A stretch of DNA of 13,911 nt from Pseudomonadota bacterium. Its GTDB lineage: Bacteria; Pseudomonadota; Alphaproteobacteria; Rhizobiales; Rhizobiaceae. This document shows positions 13,506 to 13,911 of this stretch, in pieces. Every line of letters starts with the position of its first letter. The stretch's first letter is position 1. Made by a program: the position numbers and the translations under genes. The notes under the pieces are model-generated. The model was not told the DNA's origin and did not search any database. It saw only the letters and a program-made list of their open reading frames with translations. The DNA lies in the NCBI GenBank assembly GCA_023399465.1, contig JAEWPB010000120.1, positions 1 through 13,911 of the forward strand, in the 5' to 3' direction.

Positions 13506-13911
13506 TCAGGGCGTGCCATTGACTATTCTTGCCGCCACCAGGTAACCAATTGTGGCGGCGGCAGACGTCAGCGTTGCGCCCCAAAGCATATCGACCAGAC
13601 TGACCGTTAACGACCAGTTCTTCAGTGTCGCCAGATTGGTCATGTCATAAGTGCCGTAGGCGACAAGTCCCAGCATGGCACCTGCCAGCATTGCCGTCGT
13701 CCAACTCCCGCTATGGAATGCAGGGACCACCGCGAAGTAGACGATGCCGGCGATGTAGAAGAGATAGAACAGTCCGGCTGCTGTATAATTCGGTTCCGCC
13801 AGCAGAAGATCGCCGATGCGGCTTTTGTAGAAGCCCGGCGCGATCCGCGACAACCAGACAAAGTCAATTCCGAAGAAGACGGCAGCAGTGGCAATGTAGG
13901 AGACGATGTAG
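13506..13911 (-). CDS. DUF2177 family membrane protein, N-terminus cut by window edge
   Basis: The open frame enters at the right edge (minus strand, first full codon at 13910) and ends TGA at 13506-13508, giving 134 residues. Only the first few residues are missing, because YIVSYIATAAVFFGIDFVWL is already the first membrane helix. Family marks are APGFYKSRIGDLLLAEPNYT, AAGLFYLFYIAG, VPAF, AYGTYDMTNLATLKNWSL and DMLWGATL, with four predicted helices. Its biochemical role is unknown. It precedes tspO on the same strand. DUF2177 genes are often found near cyclopropane-fatty-acid synthase, photolyase and DUF1365 genes in stress-linked clusters, which may lie beyond the right edge (unverified). 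Confidence 0.88.
   Translation of the reverse strand, partial: YIVSYIATAAVFFGIDFVWLSRIAPGFYKSRIGDLLLAEPNYTAAGLFYLFYIAGIVYFAVVPAFHSGSWTTAMLAGAMLGLVAYGTYDMTNLATLKNWSLTVSLVDMLWGATLTSAAATIGYLVAARIVNGTP

Noticed and set aside
1..13911. CRISPR array, tRNA or rRNA genes, attachment site
   Set aside because: No regularly spaced repeats, no cloverleaf and no rRNA-like sequence were seen on reading through the window.

Overview
The window looks like an accessory stretch of a Rhizobiales alphaproteobacterium (Rhizobium/Sinorhizobium/Agrobacterium type). This is inferred from an HWE-family histidine kinase, a two-HAMP chemoreceptor with a C-terminal xWxxF tail, G/C-rich codon thirds, the IS families present and the TspO/DUF2177 pair. 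No taxonomic search was possible.

Layout: (1) 1-1001, minus strand: a PAS + HWE histidine kinase running off the left edge. (2) 1002-1519: a divergent intergenic region. (3) 1520-3541, plus: a complete methyl-accepting chemotaxis protein ending in EWQDF. (4) 3542-5127: insertion-sequence debris. This holds an IS407-type (IS3 family) orfA remnant and an IS3-group element that keeps both ends and orfA but has lost most of orfB. (5) 5128-12364: one functional module. A GntR/FCD regulator with two N-terminal winged helices (minus) faces a five-gene plus-strand operon. The operon encodes a C45/AAT-type Ntn hydrolase, a family-5 solute-binding protein, two DppB/DppC-type permeases and one fused DppD-DppF-type ATPase. 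(6) 12425-12940: more debris, an IS6-family remnant (minus) abutting an IS407-type orfB fragment (plus). (7) 12942-13911, minus: tspO and a DUF2177 gene that runs off the right edge.

How the genes fit together: the SBP/permease/ATPase set would import a peptide-like or otherwise amide-containing compound. The signal-less cytosolic C45 hydrolase, first in the operon, could then cleave an amide bond in it. The divergent regulator would sense the ligand through its FCD domain and act in the short gap, where there is a TTGACG-type promoter and a near-palindrome.

Two things stand out. The DppB-type permease gene has a one-base frameshift, so as written the transporter is broken (or the base is a sequencing error). 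The module is also bracketed by IS remnants, with the orfA part of an IS407-type element on the left and an orfB part on the right in the same orientation. This suggests a horizontally gained and now decaying island.
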